From an uncultured Collinsella sp. (lineage in GTDB: Bacteria > Actinomycetota > Coriobacteriia > Coriobacteriales > Coriobacteriaceae): a DNA stretch of 6,525 bases. A program made the position numbers and the translations under genes. The DNA lies in NCBI GenBank assembly GCA_900554585.1, contig USHS01000075.1, positions 1 to 6,525 of the forward strand, read 5' to 3'. Shown piece after piece: positions 1 to 5,453 of this stretch (within the stretch, counting starts at the first letter, position 1; the number at the start of each line of letters is the position of its first letter). The notes below the pieces were generated by a model that saw only the letters and a list, made by a program, of their open reading frames with translations, searched no databases and was not told the DNA's origin.

Positions 1-125
1 GCCTTCGGGGTGTACTGCAGGATAGCCAGCGCTTCGTCCAGGGGTTTGTTACGGATGAGGTCCATCACGATCGAAACCTTGCGGGGACTAATGCGGGCGT
101 AACGGAGAATAGCCCGTGCTTCCAT
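1..125 (-). CDS. rplV: 50S ribosomal protein L22, N-terminal part
   Basis: Only the first 41 codons and two bases are present; the gene runs off the left edge. The reading begins [16 protein letters not shown] and continues through [17 protein letters not shown], the usual L22 opening with its ARISPRK segment, so the family is clear despite the short length. L22 binds 23S rRNA and its long loop lines the peptide exit tunnel; that loop lies outside the window. The ATG at 125-123 is preceded by a strong GGAGG-type site (complement of 133-138) at good spacing. The gene lies 17 bp after rpsS, in the standard S10-operon order, and is surely co-transcribed with it. Confidence 0.95.
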   Translation of the reverse strand, partial: MEARAILRYARISPRKVSIVMDLIRNKPLDEALAILQYTPK

Positions 126-142
126 TCGATGTTCCTCCTCTC

Positions 143-418
143 TTATTTGCCGGCGGTCTTAGCGCCGACGTGGCCGGTGAACTTGCGGGTAGGTGCAAAC
201 TCGCCCAGCTTGTGGCCAACCATGTCCTCGGTAACGTACACGGGCACATGCTTGCGGCCGTCGTGGACGGCGATGGTGTGACCAACCATCTCGGGGAAGA
301 TGGTGGACGCGCGGGACCAGGTCTTCACGACGTCCTTCTTGCCAGCCTCGTTCATCGCGGTGATACGCGAGAGAAGGCGAGTCTCCACGAACGGGCCCTT
401 TTTGAGACTTCTGCTCAT
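143..418 (-). CDS. rpsS: 30S ribosomal protein S19
   Basis: A 91-residue protein, normal length for bacterial S19. It opens [16 protein letters not shown] and carries the family core [20 protein letters not shown] (about residues 33-52), then [16 protein letters not shown] near the C-terminus. S19 sits in the head of the small subunit with S13 and contacts 16S rRNA. The ATG at 418-416 has AGGAGA about 8 bases upstream, in the 32-bp gap after rplB. It is followed 17 bp later by rplV. Nothing unusual is seen in it. Confidence 0.98.
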   Translation of the reverse strand: MSRSLKKGPFVETRLLSRITAMNEAGKKDVVKTWSRASTIFPEMVGHTIAVHDGRKHVPVYVTEDMVGHKLGEFAPTRKFTGHVGAKTAGK

Positions 419-450
419 AAGTGCTTTCTCCTAAAACTCGGTATCCGAAA

Positions 451-1281
451 TTACTTCTTACGGCGACGAATGATGTGCTGGTTCGAGACCTTCTTCTTCT
501 TGCGCGTACGAAGGCCCTTCGTCGGCTTACCCCAGGGGGTAACGGAGGGACGACCAGAGGTGTGGTTCTTGCCCTCGCCACCGCCGTGCGGGTGGTCGAC
601 AGGGTTCATGACGGTACCGCGGACGGTCGGGCGCACGTTCATGTGACGCTTACGGCCGGCCTTGCCGATGACGATGTTGGCGTGATCGGCGTTGCCGACC
701 TCACCGACGGTGGCGCGGCAGGTAACGAGGATGCGGCGCATCTCGGAGGAAGGCATACGGACGATAGCGTACTTGCCCTCCTTACCCATCAGCTGGCAGG
801 AGTTACCGGCGGAACGGGCGATAGCAGCGCCCTTGCCCGGCTGGAACTCGACGGCGTGGATGAGCGTACCGACGGGGATGTCGGCGAGGGGCAGAGCGTT
901 GCCCGGCTTGATGTCGGCGTCAGAACCGGACATGATGGTCTGACCGACCTCGAGGCCCTTGGGGGCCAGGATGTAGCGCTTCTCACCGTCAGCATAGTGC
1001 AGCAGAGCGATGCGAGCGGAACGGTTCGGATCGTACTCGATCGTGGCAACCTTGGCGGGCACGCCGTCCTTGTTGCGCTTGAAGTCGATCACGCGGTAAC
1101 GACGCTTCACGCCGCCGCCCTGGTGGCGAGTGGTGATGCGGCCGTTGTTGTTACGACCGGCCTTCTTGGGCAGGGGCTCGAGAAGAGACTTCTCGGGCTT
1201 GGTGCAGGTGATCTCGGAGAAATCGGAGATCGTCTGCCAACGCCTACCAGCGGAGGTCGGCTTAAGGTGCTTTACAGCCAT
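451..1281 (-). CDS. rplB: 50S ribosomal protein L2
   Basis: With the chosen ATG (1281-1279) the protein has 276 residues, the usual L2 length, and opens [16 protein letters not shown]. The frame stays open 75 bases further upstream, but those codons show no L2 similarity, whereas AAAGGGA lies correctly placed before 1281. L2 supports subunit association and the peptidyl-transferase region of the large subunit. The N-terminal OB-like part includes [18 protein letters not shown] (about 52-69). The C-terminal part has the highly conserved [13 protein letters not shown] (226-238), whose His230 corresponds to the functionally important E. coli His229, and a basic tail ending IIRRRKK. It is followed by rpsS after 32 bp. 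It is preceded by an unusually long gap from rplW with regulatory-looking structure, so it may have its own promoter. Confidence 0.98.
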   Translation of the reverse strand: MAVKHLKPTSAGRRWQTISDFSEITCTKPEKSLLEPLPKKAGRNNNGRITTRHQGGGVKRRYRVIDFKRNKDGVPAKVATIEYDPNRSARIALLHYADGEKRYILAPKGLEVGQTIMSGSDADIKPGNALPLADIPVGTLIHAVEFQPGKGAAIARSAGNSCQLMGKEGKYAIVRMPSSEMRRILVTCRATVGEVGNADHANIVIGKAGRKRHMNVRPTVRGTVMNPVDHPHGGGEGKNHTSGRPSVTPWGKPTKGLRTRKKKKVSNQHIIRRRKK

Positions 1282-1361
1282 TACAATCCCTTTCAATAGG
1301 AATCCGTTAGCCATCGCAGACAGGGATTCGAGGTTCTGCCTCGGGTGCGATGACACCGGAC

Positions 1362-1387
1362 GTATACACGGTTCCGGGCGTGTCCAT
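1362..1387 (-). promoter_or_regulatory. Copy B of shared 26-bp motif, upstream of rplB
   Basis: On the minus strand the motif runs from ATGGACACGCC to CCGTGTATAC, and 23 of its 26 positions are identical to the copy at 3227-3252 upstream of rplC, in the same orientation relative to the downstream gene. Its downstream end holds TATACG (1366-1361), which could serve as a -10 element and would give a leader of roughly 70 nt before rplB. No good -35 hexamer is visible 17 bp upstream. The conservation of the would-be spacer is more than a plain promoter requires, so an overlapping protein-binding site is possible. Confidence 0.45.
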
Positions 1388-1405
1388 TTTATACGCCCAA
1401 AACCT

Positions 1406-1443
1406 TGAGCTCTCGCCTCCCCTATTTGGGAGGCATGAGCTCA
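1406..1443 (-). terminator. Strong hairpin after rplW, possible attenuator or terminator
   Basis: Two perfect 7-bp stems are stacked: TGAGCTC (1406-1412) with GAGCTCA (1437-1443), and GCCTCCC (1415-1421) with GGGAGGC (1428-1434), separated by a 2x2 internal loop and capped by six bases. It starts 17 bp after the rplW stop. In the minus-strand transcript it is followed by AAGGTTTTGGG, so a weak U-run is present but not the long tract of a classic terminator. It could be a partial terminator, an RNase processing or stabilising stem, or a ribosomal-protein binding site. Confidence 0.5.
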
Positions 1444-1460
1444 CTCAACAGCAGCGAGTC

Positions 1461-1748
1461 TTAGGCCTGGTTGCCAAAGACCTCGATGGTGTCGCCCTCG
1501 GCCAGCGTGACGATGGCCTTCTTCCAAGAACGGGTCTTGCCGGCGACATAGCGCACGCGCTTGGTCTTGGGCTTGACCGTCAGGGTGTTCACGCGAACGA
1601 CCTTGACGCCGAAGATCTCCTCGACAGCGTCCTTGATCTGATACTTGTTAGCATCCTTGGCGACCTCGAACGTGTACTTGTTCTGCTCCATGCCGGAGAA
1701 GGAACGCTCGGACACGATCGGACGGATGATGATCTCGTGGGCGGTCAT
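1461..1748 (-). CDS. rplW: 50S ribosomal protein L23
   Basis: A 95-residue protein of normal L23 length. It opens MTAHEIIIRPIVSERSFSGM, with the family IIRPIVSE segment, followed by YTFEVAKDANKYQIKDAVEE and VKVVRVNTLTVKPKTKR. L23 lies at the peptide tunnel exit and is the docking point for trigger factor and the signal recognition particle. Its ATG (1748-1746) directly follows the rplD stop codon with no spacer. Its binding site GGAGGTG lies inside the end of rplD, so the two genes are probably translationally coupled. Confidence 0.97.
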   Translation of the reverse strand: MTAHEIIIRPIVSERSFSGMEQNKYTFEVAKDANKYQIKDAVEEIFGVKVVRVNTLTVKPKTKRVRYVAGKTRSWKKAIVTLAEGDTIEVFGNQA

Positions 1749-2375
1749 TTATGCAAGCACCTCCCCGAAGTGAGCGGCGATGTCGGCGGGCATCAGCACA
1801 GCGTTGTTGTTGACGAGATCGTAGGTGTTGGCCTCGTCGGCAGTGATGATGAACGTCTTGGGAATGTTGCGGAACGACAGGTAGGCGTTGACGTCCTCAT
1901 CGCGAACGATGATGGTCAGACGCTTGCCCTCAAGGCCGAGAGCCTTGAGCATGGCAACGGCAGCCTTGGTGGAAGGCTTCTCGAAGCCGTAGTCGTCGAC
2001 GAGCACGAGCTCGCCATCGGCCAGCTTGGCGGACAGCGCGGAGCGCATAGCCAGCTTGACCTCCTTGTTGTTCATACGCTTAGCGTAGGAACGGGGCTTG
2101 GGGGCGAAGACAACGCCACCGTGACGCCACTGGGCAGCACGGATGGAACCCTGGCGGGCACGGCCGGTGCCCTTCTGACGCCAAGGCTTCTTGCCGCCAC
2201 CGGAAACCTCAGAGCGGCCCTTAGCTGACTGGGTGCCCTGACGCCAAGAGGCCATCTGGCACTTGACGATGTGGTGCATAACGTGGATGTTCGGCTCGAT
2301 GCCGTACACCTCAGCGGCGAGCTCGGCCTCGGCGACCTTCTTGCCCTCGCTGTTCTTTACTTCAAACTTTGCCAT
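1749..2375 (-). CDS. rplD: 50S ribosomal protein L4
   Basis: A 208-residue protein, typical for L4. The extended tunnel-lining loop (about residues 45-100) is well preserved, with QGTQSAKGRSEVSGGGKKPW, then RQKGTGRARQGS and RHGGVVFAPKPRSY. The C-terminal globular part (LVLVDDYGFEKPSTKAA onwards) is also complete. L4 is a large-subunit assembly protein; in Escherichia coli it also represses its own operon by binding the S10 leader. Whether that happens here cannot be read from the protein, but the leader position would have to differ because rpsJ is not at the head of this unit. The start is ATG with AAGGAGA eight bases upstream. It lies 46 bp after rplC and abuts rplW. Confidence 0.97.
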   Translation of the reverse strand: MAKFEVKNSEGKKVAEAELAAEVYGIEPNIHVMHHIVKCQMASWRQGTQSAKGRSEVSGGGKKPWRQKGTGRARQGSIRAAQWRHGGVVFAPKPRSYAKRMNNKEVKLAMRSALSAKLADGELVLVDDYGFEKPSTKAAVAMLKALGLEGKRLTIIVRDEDVNAYLSFRNIPKTFIITADEANTYDLVNNNAVLMPADIAAHFGEVLA

Positions 2376-2421
2376 TTAAGTGTTCTCCTTGGTATGACGC
2401 TGGGCTAAATGGGCTGGGCCC

Positions 2422-3042
2422 TTAGGCCATACGGATGGCGACGAGACCATTCTTGGCACCCGGGACAGCGCCCTTGACCAAGATGAGGTTCTGCTCGGCA
2501 TCGATGCGGACAACGGAAAGGTTCTTGACGGTAACGCGCTCGTTACCCATGTGACCGGCCATCTTGACGCCCTTGAGGACGCGCGCAGGATAGGCGCACT
2601 GACCGATAGAACCGGGGTGACGCTGGAAGTGAGAACCATGCGTCATAGGACCGCGGCGCTGACCCCAGCGCTTGATGCGACCCTGGAAGCCCTTACCCTT
2701 GGAGGTACCGATGACGTCGACCTTCTCGACATCAGCGAAATCAGCGACGGTGACGACCTCGCCGACCTTGTGCTCCTCGCCGTTCTCGACGCGGACCTCA
2801 CGAAGGAAACGGACAGGCTCGACGCCAGCCTTGGCGAAGTGACCAGCCATGGGCTTGTTCACGTTCTTGGCCTTGATGTCGCCGAAACCGATCTGGACGG
2901 CGTCATAGCCGTCGGTTGCCTGAGTTTTAACCTGCGAGACAGCGCAGGGGCCAGCCTGGATGACCGTGACGGGAACGACGTTGTCGTCCTCGTCCCAAAC
3001 CTGGGTCATGCCAATCTTGCGGCCGAGAATCATGCTGATCAA
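2422..3042 (-). CDS. rplC: 50S ribosomal protein L3
   Basis: A 206-residue protein of normal length for L3. It opens [20 protein letters not shown], as expected for the family. The central loop [20 protein letters not shown] (about residues 113-132) and the following [17 protein letters not shown] (133-149), which reaches toward the peptidyl-transferase centre, are intact. The likely start is TTG at 3042-3040, with GGGA seven bases upstream. An internal ATG at 3033-3031 is the alternative and would shorten the protein by three residues, but it has no visible binding site. This is the first ribosomal gene after the inserted transporter and phosphatase pair and has a 450-bp non-coding region before it, so it probably starts a transcription unit. 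Confidence 0.95.
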   Translation of the reverse strand: MISMILGRKIGMTQVWDEDDNVVPVTVIQAGPCAVSQVKTQATDGYDAVQIGFGDIKAKNVNKPMAGHFAKAGVEPVRFLREVRVENGEEHKVGEVVTVADFADVEKVDVIGTSKGKGFQGRIKRWGQRRGPMTHGSHFQRHPGSIGQCAYPARVLKGVKMAGHMGNERVTVKNLSVVRIDAEQNLILVKGAVPGAKNGLVAIRMA

Positions 3043-3062
3043 GATATGATCCCAACTCTCGC

Positions 3063-3114
3063 GTGGTCTTGGGACAATGCGTACACCACCGAGCGTACGC
3101 CCCTAGAGGACCAC
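3063..3114 (-). promoter_or_regulatory. Nested leader hairpin upstream of rplC
   Basis: Three nested paired segments can be read: GTGGTC (3063-3068) with GACCAC (3109-3114), GGG (3071-3073) with CCC (3101-3103), and GCGTAC (3079-3084) with GTACGC (3095-3100), with small bulges and a 10-base loop. All 15 pairs are Watson-Crick. It ends 21 bp before the rplC start and lies in the leader that would follow the promoter-like motif at 3226-3252. It could be a ribosomal-protein-binding or translational control element, analogous in position to the S10 leader of other bacteria, but its ligand is unknown and no sequence homology is claimed. Confidence 0.45.
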
Positions 3115-3225
3115 TACTTACACGACGTGCTCCCCAGTCTTGTATTGCGTCCGGACTACCTGACAACCCTATTAAGCAGGCATTTTGTCCAGCCAGAATA
3201 CTCCCCTGGTTACACACAGCTGTTT

Positions 3226-3252
3226 AGTATACACGGGTGCGGGCGTATCCAT
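3226..3252 (-). promoter_or_regulatory. Copy A of shared 26-bp motif with possible -10, upstream of rplC
   Basis: On the minus strand the motif runs from ATGGATACGCC to CCGTGTATAC and is followed by T, giving TGTATACT, a good extended -10 (TATACT at 3231-3226). A transcript from here would have a leader of about 175 nt before rplC. The hexamer 17 bp upstream (CGATGG) is a poor -35. The 26 positions 3227-3252 match copy B at 1362-1387 at 23 places, including the stretch between -35 and -10. The repeated placement before two ribosomal genes supports a shared promoter or operator. Confidence 0.5.
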
Positions 3253-3310
3253 CGAGATTCATATTTCACTCACATTGTTTACGCAGGTAAAGTGCGTGGA
3301 TGGCTCCTGG

Positions 3311-3447
3311 GCACGGCGGAGGGCCGGAGAAATATATTAAGGTCCCTGCTCTACAGTCCTGCGCAAGACGGAGAGCACATTAAGTGCTCTCCTTTGCGTG
3401 CGGAACTCGCGATGACCTTAATATATTTCTCCGGCCCTCCGCCGTGC
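3311..3447. repeat. Perfect 34-bp inverted repeat around a hairpin, possible MITE-like element
   Basis: The arm 3311-3344 (starting GCACGGCGGAGGGCCGG) is the exact reverse complement of 3414-3447, with no mismatch over 34 bp. In plus-strand RNA the stem extends to 3304 and 3454 with five more Watson-Crick pairs and two G-U pairs, giving 41-nt arms. The 69-bp interior carries a second hairpin. There is no U-run on either side, so it is not a standard terminator. No transposase and no clear target-site duplication are visible. It may be a small non-autonomous mobile element, a structured RNA, or a transcript-stabilising or insulating stem between the phosphatase and rplC. Confidence 0.75.
3355..3407 (+). 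other. Inner hairpin inside the inverted repeat
   Basis: GGAGAGCAC (3370-3378) and GTGCTCTCC (3384-3392) form a perfect 9-bp stem with loop ATTAA. In plus-strand RNA the helix continues as GCGCAA (3361-3366) with TTGCGT (3394-3399), after a small bulge, and then AGTCC (3355-3359) with GGAACT (3402-3407, one bulged base). Several of the outer pairs are G-U in this orientation and would be A-C mismatches in the opposite strand, which hints that the RNA, if any, is read from the plus strand. Confidence 0.5.
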
Positions 3448-3492
3448 TCGGGAGACGGCACGTTGATGTCTGCTTAACTCTGCTCGCTCAGG

Positions 3493-4119
3493 CTAATGAC
3501 TTTGTTGAGGGTCCACTATTTGCTGGAGGGTGAACTTACATTGATAAGGTTCGCCTTCTGCTTGTGGCTTTGCCTCGTCAAAATCGAAGATCATGATGGC
3601 GCAGTTGGGGAGTTTTGTTGGGAACTCGAAGCCCTCTGGGGCTGCGGCCTTGATAAATTGGCGGCTGGCGCTGCCGTGGCTTACTGCTAGGAGGGTTTCG
3701 ATGCCCTCGGCGCCTATGAGATTGGTGAGGGTGTCTACCATGCGCTCTTGCAGAGCCTGGCTTCCTTCTCCGCCAAATGGGATCAGATCCTCGCCGGGGT
3801 CCCAGACGTCGGTGGGCAGGGCGTCGTGGGGGCCTTCCTCAAAGGTTCCATAGCTACGCTCGATGATGCCTTCGCAGGGCTCGACTGCTGCATCCGGGCC
3901 GAGAAGTTCGGTTGCGACGAGACTTGCCGCGTCCATGGCTCGGCCTAAGGGTGATGAGACCACTTTGTCGGGGACGACGCCGTGGGCCTTGAGCCATGCG
4001 GCCGCCATTCCCGCTTGTTTGCGGCCCAGGTCGGTCAACGGTGAATCGCAGCGACCCTGGACGAGCTTCTTAACGTTGAATTCCGTCTGGCCGTGACGGA
4101 GTAGATACAGCTTCTTCAT
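3493..4119 (-). CDS. Histidine phosphatase family protein (phosphoglycerate mutase-like)
   Basis: A 208-residue single-domain member of the histidine phosphatase superfamily, which transfers phosphate through a phosphohistidine. Catalytic features are complete: LLRHGQTEFN at 6-15 with Arg8 and nucleophile His9, Arg60 in SSPLGRA, acid/base Glu87 in GIIERSYGTFEEG, and the second histidine, His148, in AVSHGSASR. The substrate cannot be told from the sequence; the family includes phosphoglycerate mutases, cobalamin-pathway phosphatases and broad-specificity enzymes. It is probably cytoplasmic, with no signal peptide or membrane segment. The ATG has AAGGGGAGA just upstream. It follows the efflux transporter by 39 bp and is likely co-transcribed with it. 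Its location inside the ribosomal cluster is unusual and gives no clear functional clue. Confidence 0.9.
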   Translation of the reverse strand: MKKLYLLRHGQTEFNVKKLVQGRCDSPLTDLGRKQAGMAAAWLKAHGVVPDKVVSSPLGRAMDAASLVATELLGPDAAVEPCEGIIERSYGTFEEGPHDALPTDVWDPGEDLIPFGGEGSQALQERMVDTLTNLIGAEGIETLLAVSHGSASRQFIKAAAPEGFEFPTKLPNCAIMIFDFDEAKPQAEGEPYQCKFTLQQIVDPQQSH

Positions 4120-4158
4120 GCTCTCCCCTTCTGCATCAATAGCTTGCGTGGCGCAATC

Positions 4159-5313
4159 CTATTCGTGGGTATGCCCAACGTAGTCTTCGTCGATCGTAAT
4201 CTTGGCAATCGACTTGGGGTATTCCGATTCGACCCTCTGGGCCAACGCGTGCTTTAGATCCTCGGCGTCTATGCCCAAATCCGAGGGTCGCACGCAGTCA
4301 AAGATCACATTGGTGTGCGTGGGGCCCGGCACGCAACGCAAATCGTGAATCGAAAGGCGGCTATCGATCTCTTGAGCCATAGCATTGATGCGCAGACGCA
4401 TGCTCGCCGCCTTTGGATCGTCGGTCACGATGGGATCGTAGTGAAGCGTGACAATCATGCCGTCTTCATCCCTAAACGACTGCTCGATGTTATCGAGCGT
4501 GTCATGACTTTCCAGCGGGCTAGACTCGGCTGCCATCTCGGCATGAGCACTTGCGAACTTCCTGCCTGGGCCGTAGTCGTGAACCATCAAATCGTGAACG
4601 CCCAAAACGCCGGGGTAGCTCATGATCTTGTCTCGGATGTGCTTGACCAACTTGGGATCGGGTGCCTGACCCAAAAGCGGGCTCACCGTATCTTGGATAA
4701 GCTCAAAGCCGCTCCAGCCAATATAGGCGCCAACGGCAAGTCCAACCCAAGCATCAAGATTGACGTGCGTCACCCGGGAAACAATCGCGCACGCCAGCAC
4801 AGCACCCGTGGCAAGAACATCGTTCTTTGAGTCCTGAGCCGTCGCATGCAGCGTATCGGACTCAATGCGATCACCGAGCTTTTGGTTGAGGGCCGCCATC
4901 CACAGCTTTACAACCATCGAAAGCGCCAGAACTGCCACCAGGGCAAGCGAGAACTCGACAGGTTCGGGGTGGATGATGCGCTCAAACGAGGACTTGATAA
5001 GCTCAAGGCCAATCAGCAGCACGAGCGCCGCCACGACCAGGCCAGAAAGATACTCGTAGCGACCATGTCCGTAAGGATGCTCGGGGTCGGCCGGCTTGCT
5101 CGCCAGCTTAAAGCCCAGCACGCTCACGATATTCGAGCTGGCATCGGACAGGTTGTTCATGGCATCCGCCACGATCGAAACCGATCCCGACAGCACGCCA
5201 ATTGCACCCTTCGCAGCGCATAGTGCCACATTGGCGAGAATACACACCACGCCTGCCAACGTTCCCACGCGCGCGCGGTCGCCCTGCGCACGACGAACGA
5301 TCCACTCGACCAT
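4159..5313 (-). CDS. Cation diffusion facilitator family transporter, probably Mn-type
   Basis: A 384-residue inner-membrane cation/proton antiporter of the CDF family. The N-terminal half has about six hydrophobic segments (roughly 15-35, 37-50, 89-106, 121-141, 166-182, 187-205). The family signatures SVSIVADAMNNLSDASSN (44-61) and HPYGHGRYE (79-87) are present. Aligned by eye with E. coli YiiP, the zinc ligands Asp45/Asp49 and His153/Asp157 become Asn53/Asp57 and Asp161/Asp165. This Asn-Asp-Asp-Asp set is known from manganese exporters such as pneumococcal MntE. After the membrane domain lies a cytoplasmic dimerisation domain (about 220-296), then a second similar-looking stretch (about 303-377). 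The start ATG has GGGGG eight bases upstream. It is followed by the phosphatase gene after 39 bp and preceded by the rpsJ terminator. Confidence 0.93.
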   Translation of the reverse strand: MVEWIVRRAQGDRARVGTLAGVVCILANVALCAAKGAIGVLSGSVSIVADAMNNLSDASSNIVSVLGFKLASKPADPEHPYGHGRYEYLSGLVVAALVLLIGLELIKSSFERIIHPEPVEFSLALVAVLALSMVVKLWMAALNQKLGDRIESDTLHATAQDSKNDVLATGAVLACAIVSRVTHVNLDAWVGLAVGAYIGWSGFELIQDTVSPLLGQAPDPKLVKHIRDKIMSYPGVLGVHDLMVHDYGPGRKFASAHAEMAAESSPLESHDTLDNIEQSFRDEDGMIVTLHYDPIVTDDPKAASMRLRINAMAQEIDSRLSIHDLRCVPGPTHTNVIFDCVRPSDLGIDAEDLKHALAQRVESEYPKSIAKITIDEDYVGHTHE

Positions 5314-5367
5314 CTATATCTGCCCCCAACAGTTTTACTCTTACACCCGTTTGTCGAATAGTTCAGT

Positions 5368-5396
5368 AGTGTAGACCCTTTACCCCATCGGCACAA
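5368..5396 (-). promoter_or_regulatory. Possible promoter of the transporter-phosphatase pair
   Basis: On the minus strand TTGTGC (5396-5391) and TACACT (5373-5368) are separated by exactly 17 bp, a plausible sigma-70-type -35 and -10 with four or so matches or fewer in each box. It lies in the 140-bp gap upstream of the transporter and overlaps the T-run of the rpsJ terminator. A transcript would have a leader of about 45 nt. This is a weak call based on spacing and position. Confidence 0.3.
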
Positions 5397-5427
5397 AAAA
5401 GGCCGCAACCCTTAGGGCTGCGGCCTT
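5395..5427 (-). terminator. Rho-independent terminator after rpsJ
   Basis: On the minus strand a stem of AAGGCCGCA with TGCGGCCTT closes around CCCTAAGGG-type inner pairing, and the 3' arm runs into TTTTTT (complement of 5395-5400). It begins 26 bp after the rpsJ stop. It should end the fusA-rpsJ transcript and so separates rpsJ from the genes that follow. Confidence 0.92.
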
Positions 5428-5453
5428 GCAAATCGCACTATCGAGCAAAAAGC

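Larger units (their letters stand above)
1282..1460 (-). other. Long rplW-rplB spacer, non-coding
   Basis: This 179-bp gap separates two genes that normally nearly touch. I see no protein gene in it; the open frame that extends rplB upstream is not L2-like. Read in the direction of transcription it holds a strong two-part hairpin just after rplW (1406-1443), a short dyad GGGCGT...ACGCCC, a 26-bp motif shared with the rplC upstream region (1362-1387), a small stem CGAGG-cagaa-CCTCG (1329-1343) and the rplB ribosome binding site. The arrangement suggests termination or processing after rplW followed by a new start, but this is inferred from layout only. Confidence 0.7.
3043..3492 (-). other. 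Long non-coding region upstream of rplC
   Basis: These 450 bp lie between the phosphatase stop and the rplC start. I find no convincing protein gene on either strand. An open frame on the plus strand crosses it, but most of that frame is antisense to rplC and it has no recognisable content. In transcription order the region holds a large inverted repeat (3304-3454), an AT-richer patch with short dyads (3278-3297), the 26-bp motif with a possible -10 (3226-3252), and a nested stem close to the rplC start (3063-3114). It is probably the promoter and leader region of the rplC unit, with an inserted or structured element at its upstream end. Confidence 0.7.

Noticed and set aside
421..1299. Long plus-strand open frame of 292 codons opposite rplB
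   Set aside because: It is an antisense shadow produced by the biased codons of rplB. It has low-complexity content (runs of Leu, Val, Asp, Gly) and no recognisable domain.
1300..1345. tRNA-like T-arm sequence (TCGAATCCC) before rplB
   Set aside because: No acceptor, D or anticodon stems can be built around it; it is better explained as part of the small CGAGG/CCTCG hairpin.
1282..1356. N-terminal extension of rplB by 25 residues
   Set aside because: L2 proteins start at MAVK-type sequence, the ATG at 1281 has its own binding site, and the upstream codons overlap the presumed leader.
1350..2228. Long plus-strand open frame opposite rplW and rplD
   Set aside because: Same shadow effect; the composition mirrors the highly biased ribosomal genes and there is no convincing start site.
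3130..3190. Tiny leader peptides (ATG CCT GCT TAA near 3181, and GGGGAG followed by GTG TAA near 3120) before rplC
   Set aside because: The first has its purine-rich site too far upstream (17 bases) and the second is a bare start-stop pair; neither has codons suggesting attenuation.
2551..3477. Plus-strand frame of 308 codons spanning rplC antisense and the upstream spacer
   Set aside because: Its first half is antisense to rplC and its second half crosses the inverted repeat without any known domain; no credible ribosome binding site was noted.
4144..4156. TTGCG-tgg-CGCAA hairpin between transporter and phosphatase
   Set aside because: Only five base pairs with no U-run; too weak to call a terminator or regulatory site.
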